Positions 49,792 through 61,068 of a DNA stretch of 64,000 nt are shown here, in pieces. Made by a program: the position numbers and the translations under genes. The notes under the pieces were generated by a model. The model saw nothing but the letters and a program-made list of their open reading frames with translations. It was not told where the DNA came from and made no database searches. The stretch lies in NCBI GenBank assembly GCA_914767715.1, contig OU612072.1, positions 8,186,001-8,250,000 on the forward strand, read 5' to 3'. Positions within the stretch are counted from its first letter, which is position 1. Each line of letters starts with the position of its first letter. The stretch comes from Membranipora membranacea (lineage: Eukaryota > Bryozoa > Gymnolaemata > Cheilostomatida > Membraniporidae).

Positions 49792-52700
49792 AATCTACAA
49801 ATAGGCAAAACAATACATTATCAATTGCAGTATGTTGTGTGAAGTGTATAATTAACACAATGGAGCTGAGAATGTGCCCAGAATATAGAATGAGCAAATA
49901 GCTGGCTCACAGTAAAGCCTTGCAAACTTAAGTCAGATACTGGGATATCATCTGAATACGTTGGGCTAATTTCTGGTTTGACCTCCAGAGTTTAACACGT
50001 TTACTTTGGTTTGACATTTTTGCTCACCATGGGCGTCTCTCGATTCTTTCACACCAAGTCAAGTCAATCTATATAAAAAGAAAACCAATAATCATTATAC
50101 ATGTAATTGAAGTATAATTCCTGCAAGTATCCATTATTGTCAGTCCGGAGACAAGAATACTCTTTGTTCCGTTGCGTAGATCATGTAAAAAAACACACCA
50201 CATTGGCTCAGTATTGATCCAATCAACTGAAAGTTGCTATCCTGCCTGACTCACAGAACAATATTATGAACTAGAAGTCTCACAGACATGGGTATATTAT
50301 TCTACACTATACACTACGGATAAGATAGTTGCCAACAATGGAAACAGAGTACTATTAAAGTACTATTCAATTCAGATATATATTTCCACCAGCCGCCGCT
50401 TTCTAAAAGATACACCAGTACCCATGAATTCCCACCATGGTGGTAACAGCAAGTTGGGGCCAGTGTTAATGAGAAAGCTTTCAACTCTGATGCATGTCTG
50501 GTTGCAGCAAATTGAGCACAGGGATTCAATTTGAAATGACTAACTTTTGGACATTCAAATAAATTTGACGATGTTGAAATGTGACATCACACTTGACATA
50601 ATGTTTTGTCACAAAGGTAGGTAGGCCTATGCATTGAGTCCTTTCCTAACATATTCAGTCATTCTAACTATGAACTGCGACAGGTAGCAATTCTCCACAC
50701 CGATGACAATAAGTGAGCGGAATGACATGACATGTGAGAGCATTAAAAAGACACATGTGAGAGCATTATAAGACGACGACCTAACGACATGAATGGCATG
50801 GGCTAAATTCACAAGCGAGTAGTAATATACAACTGGAATCCCCCATAACTTATTATACCAGTAGCATGGTAATATTTGCATCAACTACATATTCATAAGT
50901 TGAACATGGATATACCATTCGATAACATATTAAAATTGATTGCCATAACAGTGTCAATAATTACTCATCCGACTTCATAAGAAGAATCAACGTTTTTAAA
51001 CCAAACTATTGGATCGGGCATTAGCCTACTCTCACATTGCAATAATGTACAGCCAAGAAACAAGCAGGTTGTAAAGTCATTGAATGACTATACTATGAAA
51101 TACTACTAGGCCTAAGTGATATATACAACACAAGATATCATCAGGAGATACTATCAGCATGTGTGGCGTGGCCAGCCAGTGCCCCATCTACACAATATTG
51201 ATTGTCGTAGAATAAGTCATGCAAGCAAGAGTGAGTAGTAGGCCTACAAGATGAAATAGTAGTACAAATACTGACTCGTCTGAGGCCAGTCACTCACCCT
51301 TCAAACGAGTCTGTTAGCAATCACGGTGGTTGGTAGTTGTACTGTTCCAAGAAGACTTTCAACTTCAATCACGGTGGTAGTTGTAAGTAGTTAGATATGA
51401 TCCAGAGGAGATGCAGGGTCGATATTCCAATGAGAGTTGTGCTGATAATAATTGTCTCTCTACTAGTAGATAGTTTAGTTGTGATAAGTTTGAGTAACAA
51501 CATCAAATGAAGATGATGCATGATGATTCCACAGCATTTATACCAGCACCAATAGATTTATGTAGGGCTGCACTAGTAGTGGTAGTAGTTACACCAGTTC
51601 TACAATTCAAACTAAGCGCTAGCTAATAACCCTTCCCACAATTTAGTGCACTTTGCTAGTCGACCAATGAAATGAGCATAGAGCAAAGTCACAGTGCAGG
51701 GGATTAATTGACCAAGTGTGTAAAGCAAAACAATTATAATCGTGTAGTAATATTTAGTATCTGTGTAAAGGTACTGTATAGGAATTGTATAATAGCAATG
51801 ATGATCATAGTAGGTGTAGACATTGGCAATGTAATGATATTTAGATAGTAGGACTAAAATGCCGTTTGTCACACCAACTCTAGGCAATTTTGTCAAGCTG
51901 TAAGGTTGACAAAATTTTAAAGTTATATCTGCGTCACATAACCCTTTTTCAAATGGCAACCAAATTCCTCTTTCAGGCTCTGGAATATGTGAAATATAAA
52001 TGATTTGTTGCGGATCAAGCTTAAATACCTTACGCCACCGACCTGGCATACCAGAGAGGGTGTTAGTTAGTCTCAAACTCGTTAAAATTACTATAATATA
52101 TAACAGAAATTAGACAGATATGCTTTGTGTTTTAGATGCCTAAATGATCGCTTGCCATGGGCTACAATAAAAATGCACAATGTGTCCTACCCCAAACCTG
52201 TAACCAAATATTTGCTGATGTTGACTCAACATGACTTTGCAATTTGGTAAAGAAGACATCACTAGGTTGCACAAATCCAAAGTTATTGATAGTTGTACCA
52301 ATCTACATTGAAAACTTTGCTGAGCAGGCAAAGTATCTATCTAAGGTGCACAGCTGAGTTGCGAAGTTTAGACATGCACGAAACCTGATTAATTTTCTGG
52401 TAGGAGACATCATGCATTCAGTTTGCAATGCGATTATGTACACTTTGACCTCCAAAGCCACCTAGAGCTATGGCAAATATAATTGACGTCCTGGCACCAT
52501 AATCTATCACACCCCAGTCATCGGTAGCTTAAGTATGGTATGTTCAATCTTGCGCAAAATTTACTTCAATATTTTCCTACAATAGCAAAGCATAGTAAAC
52601 TAGGCCTTTGATAGGATTGTAGTATACCACAGCTACGTGGCATTCCTACGCTAAGCTAGGCTCCCTATTCACAAATAAAGTGTTGTGCTTTATGGTAATC

Positions 52701-52984
52701 CTCTCAGCCTTGGAGACGTGGCAATGGCTGTAGCATGGTGGTGCCTCTCAACAACAACAGCCTGACACAGGAATTGAATAACTCCTTTTGTTCAAATATA
52801 GAGCATATTAGTCTAACAATTGGCAGTGGGCTTTATTCCAAATACTATTTACTCAACCAGTTTGTGGGTGGTTGTTCTTGCCATTTAAACAATTTGAAAT
52901 AACTTCGATCTTACTGATTAGAAGCCTTGTTTATTATTATAAATTCACATCACTACCCCCATTATATTTGGTGTTATTTTCTTG

Positions 52985-53780
52985 GATAGTTTATTGGCAT
53001 AAAACACCATAGCCACACGTGGTCCACACGGGTTAGTCTGGTCAGGTGAAAGTCTTTACCATTTCAACACGTGATCACCACGTTTGTGGGTGGTTGATCT
53101 GGGCATTTTAACATTGGAAATAACATTTAAATCTAACTGATAAGAAGTCATATTTATAACTATAATTTCATGTCGCTATCCCCATTGTATTTGGTGTTAT
53201 TTTCTCGGATAGTTAATTGGCATAAAACACCATAGCCACATGTGGTCCACACGGGTTAGTCTGGTAAGGTGAAAGTCTTAACCATTTCAACACGTGATCA
53301 CCACGTTTGTGGGTGGTTGAGCTGGCCATTTAAACATTTTTGAAATAACTGAAATCTGACAGATTAGAAGCCTTAGATTTTACTGTAATTTCAAGTAACA
53401 ACCACCGGTATATTAAGTGATTGATTATTTTGAAGATTCAGGGGTAAACAACACCATAGCCACACGTGGTCAACACGGGTTAGTCTGGTCAGGTGAAAGT
53501 CTTTACCATTTCAACACGTGATCACCACGTTTGTGGGTGGTTGAGCTGGCCATTTAAACATTTTTGAAATAATTGAAATCTGACAGATTAGAAGCCTTAG
53601 ATTTTACTGTAATTTCAAGTAACAACCACCGGTATATTAAGTGATTGATTATTTTTAAGATTCAGGGGTAAACAACACCATAGCCACACGTGGTCAACAC
53701 GTGTTTGACTGGTCTGGTGTTAATTACACCCGGCTGTCACGTGTACCACACGTAAAACTGCTACGTAGAGTTTTCACCAT
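52985..53780. repeat. right subterminal tandem repeat (224-bp units)
   Basis: CACCATAGCCACACGTGGTC-type starts at about 53005, 53229, 53453 and 53677, evenly 224 bp apart. Units contain TTCAACACGTGATCACCACG. The last unit is cut short at the terminus. Confidence 0.85.
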
Positions 53781-54017
53781 ATCACCACTAGTGTTATTTT
53801 GGTGTGTGCCCACTGGGAGGAAAGATAGCTAACTTTAAATCTAGCTAACATTTACTCACCCTCTTTATTTTGACTCTCACCTCAGCTAGCAAAAATCAAG
53901 TTTTAGCTCACATCCCCAAACAAGCTTAAACTTCAAATATTACATTCAAAATTGCTTAATTGCTTAATTTTCTCTATCAATTATCATTGGTTTCAATAAT
54001 CCATGCTTGGACTCGAT

Positions 54018-55565
54018 TGATTGATTGATTTATTAGCTATCACAAACATTAAATGTTGCGAAAAATGGATGCATATACTTAACAAGAGCTTGCTACCAGA
54101 GCTTGCTACAAGAGCTTGCTACAAGAGCTTGCTACAAGAGCTACAAGAGCTTGCTACACTTACAAGAGCTAGCTTCATAACAATAGCTTGCTACCAGTGT
54201 ATGGAACTATGGACTTGTTAAAAAAGAATCTCATTAAGTGTGATGCACATTTGCCTCAGAAAACAGTCTTTGCCCCATGAGCTGCGATATTTAATATGTC
54301 TAAGACGACCAGAAGGGCAATGTTCGAGAAAATCGTGTATAAAGTGGTCTTCATCAGAAAAACAGCACATGATAATGGATTTAGTTCTCTGTTTAACAAT
54401 GGTATCGAGATCGCCTACGTCAAGCCCTAAATTCTTGGCATCGTTGAAAACTTTTCTTAGTAATTTCTTGTCCTTAGCATATATGCTAGTGTGCAAAACA
54501 GGTAGACAATACATTAAGAGTGAAACTACAAAACTTTTGAACAGCATGGAGGCTAATGGCTTCGAACTCAGATACATAACATTTTTAACAACATACATCC
54601 TTTGACTTGCTTTGCCAGTTATTTTATGCACATAATCTTCGAATCTTAGTTTGTCATCAATGTCTACACCAAGGTATTTTACCTTTTCACAAAATGATAT
54701 ATTGGTGCCATCTAGGTTCAGTTTAGGAGTGTTAGGTTTGAGACGTTGAGTAGAGAAAAGCATTTTCTTTGTCTTAGAAGCATTAAGTAGTAAATCTAAA
54801 TCAGTGCATTGTTTGCAGATTCTATTAATTTCAGAAAAATAATTACATAAGTCTAAATCATTACCAACTAATCCAATTACACAAGTGTCATCCGCGTATT
54901 TGAGTACTGTGATATTCGACAGTGTAGATGTAATCCTGTTTGTATAGATGGAAAATAATTAAAGTGGCGAGAGTACACTGCCCTGGGGAGTTCCTGTATG
55001 AGTCAATATTGGTGCAGACAGTTGATTGTTGACCATTGTTTGCTGGACACGGTTACTCAAGAAACTAGTTACCAATCCTATTACTCTGGTGTCGAGGTGT
55101 TGCAGCAGGGGGATTAGATACTCTACTCTGATGGTGCTGAAAGCAGAAGAAAAGTCCAAAAATAAACATCTTGCATAGTTAGAGGCTGCTTTGTCAATAA
55201 AGTGTGTGATAGTTGTTGTAAGGCATAAGACAGCATCTTGTGTTGATCTTTTCTGGCGGTAGGCAAACTGATGGCGGTCCATGGCTGTGTGTTTAGTTAT
55301 GTATATTTTAAGTTGTCTCTCTAACATTTTACATTGGCAGCTGGTTATGGCTATCGGGCGGTAGTCTTTGAGTTGTGTTGGTGTGGTGACTTTTGGTAGT
55401 GGTTTTATAACAGCAGTTTTCCATAGCTTAGGTGTTGTATGTTGCTCTATAGAGTTATTGAAGAGTTTAGTAATGATAGGGGCTAGTTGGTAGGCTTTAC
55501 TCACTTTAGCTTTTAGTTTCAGCTTTGCCAAAAGCTGACTGATCCTTGGTGTCAGAGGCTGCAAA
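54018..55565 (-). mobile_element. 5'-truncated LINE (non-LTR retrotransposon, CR1/Rex1-like)
   Basis: The minus strand encodes the middle and C-terminal parts of a reverse transcriptase: DYRPIAITSCQCKMLERQL, HQFAYRQKRSTQDAVL, LFLDFSSAFSTI, GTPQGSVLSPL, then KYADDTCVIG with the YADD active site, and the thumb region (KVKYLGVDIDD). One in-frame TAA (about 54960-54962) follows SPL. The endonuclease is missing. The 3' end carries a 14-bp tandem (GAGCTTGCTACAA type, 54080-54165) and a TCAATCAATCAATC tail at 54018. It is inserted within the transposase gene. The clade call is tentative. Confidence 0.8.
54080..54165. repeat. short tandem in the LINE 3' region
   Basis: ACAAGAGCTTGCTAC-type units are repeated about five to six times. 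Confidence 0.85.
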
Positions 55566-57866
55566 ATTGAATCCCCGATTGCTCATAAACTCTTCTATTG
55601 CAGGTTTTGTTGCTGCCATCGTTGGAAGGCGGTTTTCTGCTCTTGAATGGTAGGAGGCGTTGTCCATTACAATTACGGACGGCTCGTCTAAACTTCTGAG
55701 GAAGTTCTCAAACTGAAAAAGAGTAAGTAATATTTAAGGATTAACCCTGATATAAAATTCTGCTTTTATTTATCAGTTATTTAAGGGAGACCACTATGTC
55801 ATTTTTAACCGTTGCTAGAATTATATTAATGTAACTCATCACATTGTTGTAGACAAACTGTATTTCATGGTCAGAAAGTGGCTGCAAGGAATGCAAGTCT
55901 TGTAGCATTAACATTATTTTACATGTAGGTTAACTTTCTTACCCATTCTTCGAAGACAGTGCTGTTCATTTCTGTGTGGTAATCCGAGTCATCCCTGTCC
56001 GCTTTAAAAACCAAGCTGTTACCACACCAGCCATCTTTCCCACCTGCCTCTATAAAATGAGATTAAATTGTGGAATCGTCTGTACACAAAACAAGGCTAG
56101 ATAATTAATGAACTTAGTTTTCTGATAGAGATGTTTAGTTTTAGGGCGATGAAAACAAGCTGTGAATTCAATCACACAAGTTCATGAAAGAAATTATAGC
56201 GAGTGAATGTTGGCTAGCAATTACTTATAAATAACTTACCCAACAGTATCCATCTACCGCCCTTCCTACATCCGGAGAGATCCACTGCACTTGCTGCTTA
56301 TGATTGGCATTGGTAAATGATTCGTCTAGGTAAAGCTGAAAATGAGACATAATATGTACTATATAACACTACATACACTATACTGAATCTGTATTATATA
56401 ATATATAGTATGATTGACAGCCACAGTCCTGCTTGTCAAACAGAGGTTAGCTTCAATGTAAAGTATCAATGCAACCCTGGAGTGATAAGATGATGTAGCT
56501 ATTCATTTGGATTTCAGGCACTCACTATGTTTTCATTGTTTTCTCTTGCTTTTTTCTTTCTACATATGTATCGGAACCTCCATTGGACTATCTCAAGTCT
56601 GTTCCTATTATCTTCTATTCCATCGTCCGCAGGCTTTTCGTATCTAGAATATTCATATTAATTTTAAAGAGCTTCCTATAAATCTGGAGGTTATAACCTA
56701 GGATGATTTGCCATTCTTTTAGATTTACATCACCAGTTGGGGTATCTCGTACACAGAAAAATAACTGAGACTATGTCACAAAATGCCTTGAAGCTTTACC
56801 TGAATCCGGATCTTGACAGACTCTGCCGAATAAGCTCCCTGCTCACTTCTTTGTCCAAATTCTGACTGACGAACTCTTTCAGGTCTTCTAAACGGACCAT
56901 CAGGTCCTTCTCTACCCGCCGCATAGCCTCCCTTCTTATGCAGTTGACATCAAAGAGGTTTAGTTTTGTCTGATAGTAACTCTAGAAATAAATGATAGTA
57001 ACTTGTGTGAATTTGTTACCTGTTGGTCTATTGTGAGTTTCTGATCAATGTATCAATATCCACTGGGGAAGTTATTGTTAAAGAATACAAAGAGCTAAAT
57101 ATAAGAGTGTGCTTCTTCCTTTTTAAGCTTGTTTAAAGAGTTTCAATGTATGTACTATTATTTGTGAATGCTTACCTTCTCTGATTGTTGATTCTCATTC
57201 TGATTATTATGGTTGAGGGCCCTGTGAAGGAAGCCCTTAGAACATCCTGTGACCACCCTGAGCCTTTCATATGGCCTGCTAACACTGATTCAACCGCCAT
57301 CTCTGGCTTCATGGTTGAAGAAATCATAAACATTGCTTATTATTGAATAAATGTCAGTCATCTTTTTTACTTTCTTAACTTCCAAGCAGACAACAGTCTC
57401 TTTAGCTTGAATTTCTTTTAACAATTAACCTGTGCTGTGATGTTATATCTCACTTGTAGAGAACTTTTGGGCCACAGGCTAGAAAAGAAAAACTTCTTGG
57501 TGTGTCCGCCATCTTAGATTTAAGGATTTGTCCCCTCTAAATACATACAAGGGTAAACAACTCTCCGAAATTTGTGTCAATCGTATCCCAGGTTCCTATA
57601 CATTATGTTTGTGTTCACCAACTTTAATTTCGAACATGTCAGTACTCGGGCTACAAAATGGCCTGAAGCAGAAAGTATCACCAACTGAGTGAAACAATTT
57701 TTTACCTGGTGATGAGGGGGCTACAGTCTGACCATCAGAGTGATTAATTGAGTTAAGCTGGTGCCGAGTATGTTCAAGAATGAGTTAAACATTGTCTCAC
57801 TTCAGTAAGCAGGATATTTTATTAACTATATACATTTTAATTTCCCCTGGCTAACTCTGGACGGAG

Positions 57867-59537
57867 TATGGCTCCACTGGAAGCAGCGCCAGTAATACCT
57901 AGAACAAGAGAGAGTTGTCCTTACATCGGAACCCTGGGAGATAAATTATTTTTTAGATTATTGTTATAGACACTATTCATCCCTTGGGTTCGTTCAGTCT
58001 TACCGTACCAATATTTGGACATTTGGTTTTCATATGATGGTTCTGATCATATAATCGATTGATTTTATAACACAGAATTTCCAATCCTTAGTCTGAGTAA
58101 TTAACTAGCTCAATTTTCTACAAATAATTGAAGAGTATATTTCAGTCTTCATATTTCAAACAAATTCAGGTTTCAGAATACATATATATCACTAAAATAG
58201 TCTTCAGGCTGTTCGTCTTTTCTGAAACTGAATTACCAGCATTAATAATTGGTGTTGTAATGAAAGTGAAACAAAATAACCAAATTAATAACTTGATTAT
58301 TTGTGGACGAATTTAATGTTTTAATTTGATTTGGTTAGCAGGACAAGCTCAGAATATTTATTTTCACCTATTCAACGATAAGCCGATTTAGTGTTACATT
58401 AATGTTCAAAACACATCATCTTATACAACGATTGGTCGAGGTACCTTTCAACTAAAATGGGCTAAAACTTAGCTCATTTGGTATTTAAATTCTGTCAAAT
58501 CATCCCTATATTGTACATTGCCAACATACTGCAACATGGTTCGATCAACATTTGGCAGATTTAAAAGAAACTCAGTGCATGCCATAAAGTGTTACAGCAT
58601 TGATATGAATTCATGGACGGGTGGTAAAATACACAGTACGTCTTTTTGTGGAGAAATTACATCAGTATATAACTTTGTGTCATTAATTTGATTTATTCAA
58701 AATACTAGCATCAATGTTATGCATTGACTGACACCCCAGTAACGACCTTAAAAAACTCAGGCAAGCTACTTGACAAATGTTTACAAGGGGTCGGCTGAAG
58801 CATTACTAAACTTTTGTCCAATCAAAAATGAGAAATTGTTTCCAGCAATTCTTAGTTTATGAATATATAAATCAGTGTGCTACAGAGTTTTACAAACCTC
58901 GAGAGACAATACGCAATTCAGTATCAGAGTGATTCGACACCCCACTGTGATCACACCAATATATCTGAGTGTTAGTGCAACCAACGTCGTCTGGTACTGA
59001 TAATGTATATGGAAAATAAGAGTTCTCTGTCATAGCATCTAACATGTTGTCGCCACTTTGAAGTTTAGATATTCCTGGCATGGCACATATCTGTTTAGCA
59101 TCGAGCCAACTACCATTAGATCTACCTAAAACATGTTTGTGTGAGGTCTTTGAGTAAAGATTATATGTTATGAGCTGTGAGAGAAGTGAGGCAGAAGTGT
59201 TTAGAAGCTTCCACTGGTGATTTTGAATATTATTAGTATGAGATGAATGTAACTAAACTAAACTACAAATAACTGTCGTTCCAAATGGAATCATTATTTG
59301 TGTGCTGAAAGACAGCAATCTCGCTTTTAAGTTTCGAGTTTCATATATTCATTAATACAAACGATTTGAGTTTACCGAGCAGCATGATCAAAGTAAAGAC
59401 AAATAGTAACGAAATTGAAATTTCTTACCCGCTTCGACTTGCGTATTGTTGTTGAACAATAATATCCCATGAAGTATAATAATTGCTGTTGACTTAACTG
59501 CCATCAGTATGGAACTCAGAGATGCCTCATAGATCAT
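57867..59537 (-). pseudogene. discoidin-like paralog D, 5' part (exons 1, 2 and start of exon 3)
   Basis: Exon 1 (59429-59537, MIYEASLSSILMAVKSTAII, signal-like), exon 2 (58898-59125, SWLDAKQICAMPGISKLQSG, NSYFPY, CTNTQIYWCD) and the first ~30 bases of exon 3 (to 57898, ITGAASSG) are in phase. The exon then meets the TA and the transposon terminus at 57866. The remainder of exon 3 and exon 4 lie at 43629-44808. The intron at 57.9-58.8 kb is alignable to that of paralog C (40.6-41.4 kb), showing that C and D are sister duplicates. Confidence 0.75.
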
Positions 59538-60430
59538 GGCAGCGGAGTTTTCAAGAATGCAGTAATAGTTGTACAACCTCAGTCTGATAAGTGATTAGAT
59601 TCAAATATGTGAGAAATTAAATTAGGATCATTATATGAATATGTCGCTGGGGTAAATATTGATATCTTTGTATTTATTTACAGACAATTTGAAGCAGTTC
59701 TTATTGGTATTTAAAATATTTATTAGGATCATTACATGCAATTATTAATGAGGTAAATGGTGGTGTTTTCGTATTCATTCTAAGATAGTTTAAAATTGAT
59801 ATCTAACAAGCAACGGTTCAAGCTTTTCAATATACTGTTACAACTTAAAACTTTTGACGTAACAATGAGAAGGAAAGACTTATCACCATTTTACTCTAAT
59901 GGAAAGTCCCCTGGAGTCCTTTGGCAGGCATTAAATATCTTGCGCTTACAACGTTCCATCGCCATTGGATCTGAAGGAAAAATCTTGTATTATAGTTTGA
60001 ACCACGAGCCCAATGAAACTTTGGAGATACAAACATTGCAATTAATAACCAACATTTCACCTATATACATTTTGCCATTGTTGCCTATGTTTTATCAATC
60101 ACACTTCGCCAACCACAATTTGCCAATGAAGTTTTGCCAATCTCATTTTGCAAATCACACGATGCCAGGATTTATGACAACTAGCTCTAACTATCTTTCA
60201 TAAGAGACAAACATATTTCTCTATTCTTATTAACAGTCCCAAATATTCTAGATGGAAGGTAAAGGGGTAATCATGAAGTAAAGTCTGCATTCAAAGGGTT
60301 AACAGAATTTTTATGCAGAAAACAGAATACAAATAATCTTTTTATGTACGACATCGGCAAAGCATTGCAAGTTGATAAAAATCAAATGTGTTATCAAACG
60401 CCACATTCCGAAGCAGGGGTGGCGAAATTA
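59538..60430. other. upstream flank of paralog D, with GCCAA repeat copy 2
   Basis: An open frame at 59796-60203 on the plus strand has no recognised domain and ends in the GCCAA repeat (60095-60165: CACTTCGCCAACCACAATTT, GCCAATGAAG). No splice-supported gene is seen. Confidence 0.45.
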
Positions 60431-60434
60431 TTTC

Positions 60435-60606
60435 CCTTAGTGGTGAGGCTGCAATATCTGCGCCAGGTTGCAGTCTGTTTGCAGGCAGGTCGGAGCAAGG
60501 GGAAATGAAATCCCAGTAGTCGATGGACCGCAGTGGGACCCAAAGCTACGACCTTCAGCATTTGTATGCTAAAGGAACGGCGCTCTTACCAACTGAGCAT
60601 ATCCTA
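60435..60606 (-). mobile_element. tRNA-derived SINE-like fragment
   Basis: On the minus strand, ATGCTCAGTTGGTAAGAGCG resembles a tRNA A box. About 40 bases on, AAGGTCGTAGCTTTGGGTCC resembles a degenerate B box (GGTCGTAGGTTCGAATCC). A non-tRNA body follows (TGGGATTTCATTTCC, CCTGCCTGCAAACAGAC). The B box is mutated, so it is not a functional tRNA gene. Confidence 0.5.
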
Positions 60607-61046
60607 CTTCTTGAGGCAAATTATCCGTATATTGCCTTCCAAATCTTGGCTAAATGGATGAAAGATTGTGCTCAAAGACCCCCCAAAGCAGCGCCCCTAA
60701 GATAGTCTCCGTGCCATTGTTTGTTTAGCAATGGAAAACTGTATGGATGCGGACTGATCTTGTTGAAGCTTTTGAGCAACAGTGACAAGATATCTGTAGA
60801 ATATGACACACTGAGTTATATGTAAGATACTGAATGTTGTATTCTAATGAACTGCAAAGCCTAACTAAGACAGTAGAAAAATCCTCTCCACACTACAATT
60901 GCAAAACAACAACTCAAACTTTATCAAAGAAACTGAAACTACATGTCACATGACTTGACCATGGGATTATGGGATATCTCAACATAAAATAAAAGGGAAC
61001 ATAACTACAATTTACTAGCATATTAGCACAGATCACACCTCCCCAT
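60607..61046 (-). mobile_element. 3' LTR (start) and polypurine tract of the Gypsy-like element
   Basis: After the pol stop, a purine run GGGGAGG (61038-61044) abuts TGTGATCTGTGC at 61037, the expected start of a 3' LTR. The LTR runs leftward for a few hundred bases, but its end cannot be placed because the 5' LTR is outside the window. Confidence 0.45.
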
Positions 61047-61068
61047 GATCTCAAGATCATACTTCGGA

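Larger units (their letters stand above)
48575..53817. mobile_element. 5.24-kb inverted-repeat DNA transposon nested in the outer element
   Basis: Ends CCCAGTGGGCACA (48575-48587) and its complement TGTGCCCACTGGG (53805-53817). Subterminal zones are full of CACGTG-like words and tandem repeats: about 82-bp units on the left, 224-bp units on the right. No clear target duplication is seen beyond a possible AG. Interior exon-like pieces include 49681-49791 on the minus strand (SGATEDKISREMAEVIKQAS), which could belong to an element protein, but no transposase motif is recognised. The superfamily is undetermined. Confidence 0.65.
47957..57290 (-). pseudogene. DDE transposase of the outer element, split by nested insertions
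   Basis: Recognisable exons: about 57178-57290, 56800-56980, 56240-56337 (YLDESFTN, first Asp), 55943-56050 (DYHTEMNSTVFEEW), 55566-55712 (PSVIVMDNASYHSRAEN, second Asp), 48346-48510 (LLNPIEQMWGLVMNYIAR, the Glu) and 47957-48148 (acidic tail DESSDDEEDEN, TAA). The order and spacing fit the DDE_3 (IS630/Tc1-like) transposases common in cnidarian and other invertebrate genomes. The LINE and the 5.24-kb element lie between the second Asp and the Glu. The 48346-48510 exon also has an in-frame TGA before LPPYHSG. It is therefore inactive. Confidence 0.75.
44809..57866 (-). mobile_element. 13.06-kb nested transposon; outer Tc1/mariner/IS630-like element
   Basis: The terminal repeats match at 17 of 23 positions: left GGTGGTCAAGAGTTAACCAG, right (reverse-complemented) CTCCGTCCAGAGTTAGCCAG. 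TA flanks both ends (44807-44808, 57867-57868), the target of this superfamily. The two sides are parts of one exon of discoidin paralog D. Inside are remnants of a DDE transposase, a 5.24-kb inverted-repeat element (48575-53817) and a LINE fragment (54018-55565). Removing those two leaves about 6.3 kb for the outer element, which is large and may include more unrecognised insertions. Confidence 0.7.

Noticed and set aside
50018-50072. Possible exon on the minus strand (TWCERIERRPM)
   Set aside because: Its splice phase does not match the neighbouring exon-like segment at 49681-49791, so joining them would introduce a stop.
51612-52076. 154-codon minus-strand frame inside the 5.24-kb element
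   Set aside because: The first ~75 residues look protein-like, but the rest is Tyr/Ile-rich AT-derived sequence; no recognisable motif or clear splice sites, so not called as a gene.
60530-60606. Functional tRNA gene
   Set aside because: The B box is degenerate and no complete cloverleaf could be drawn.
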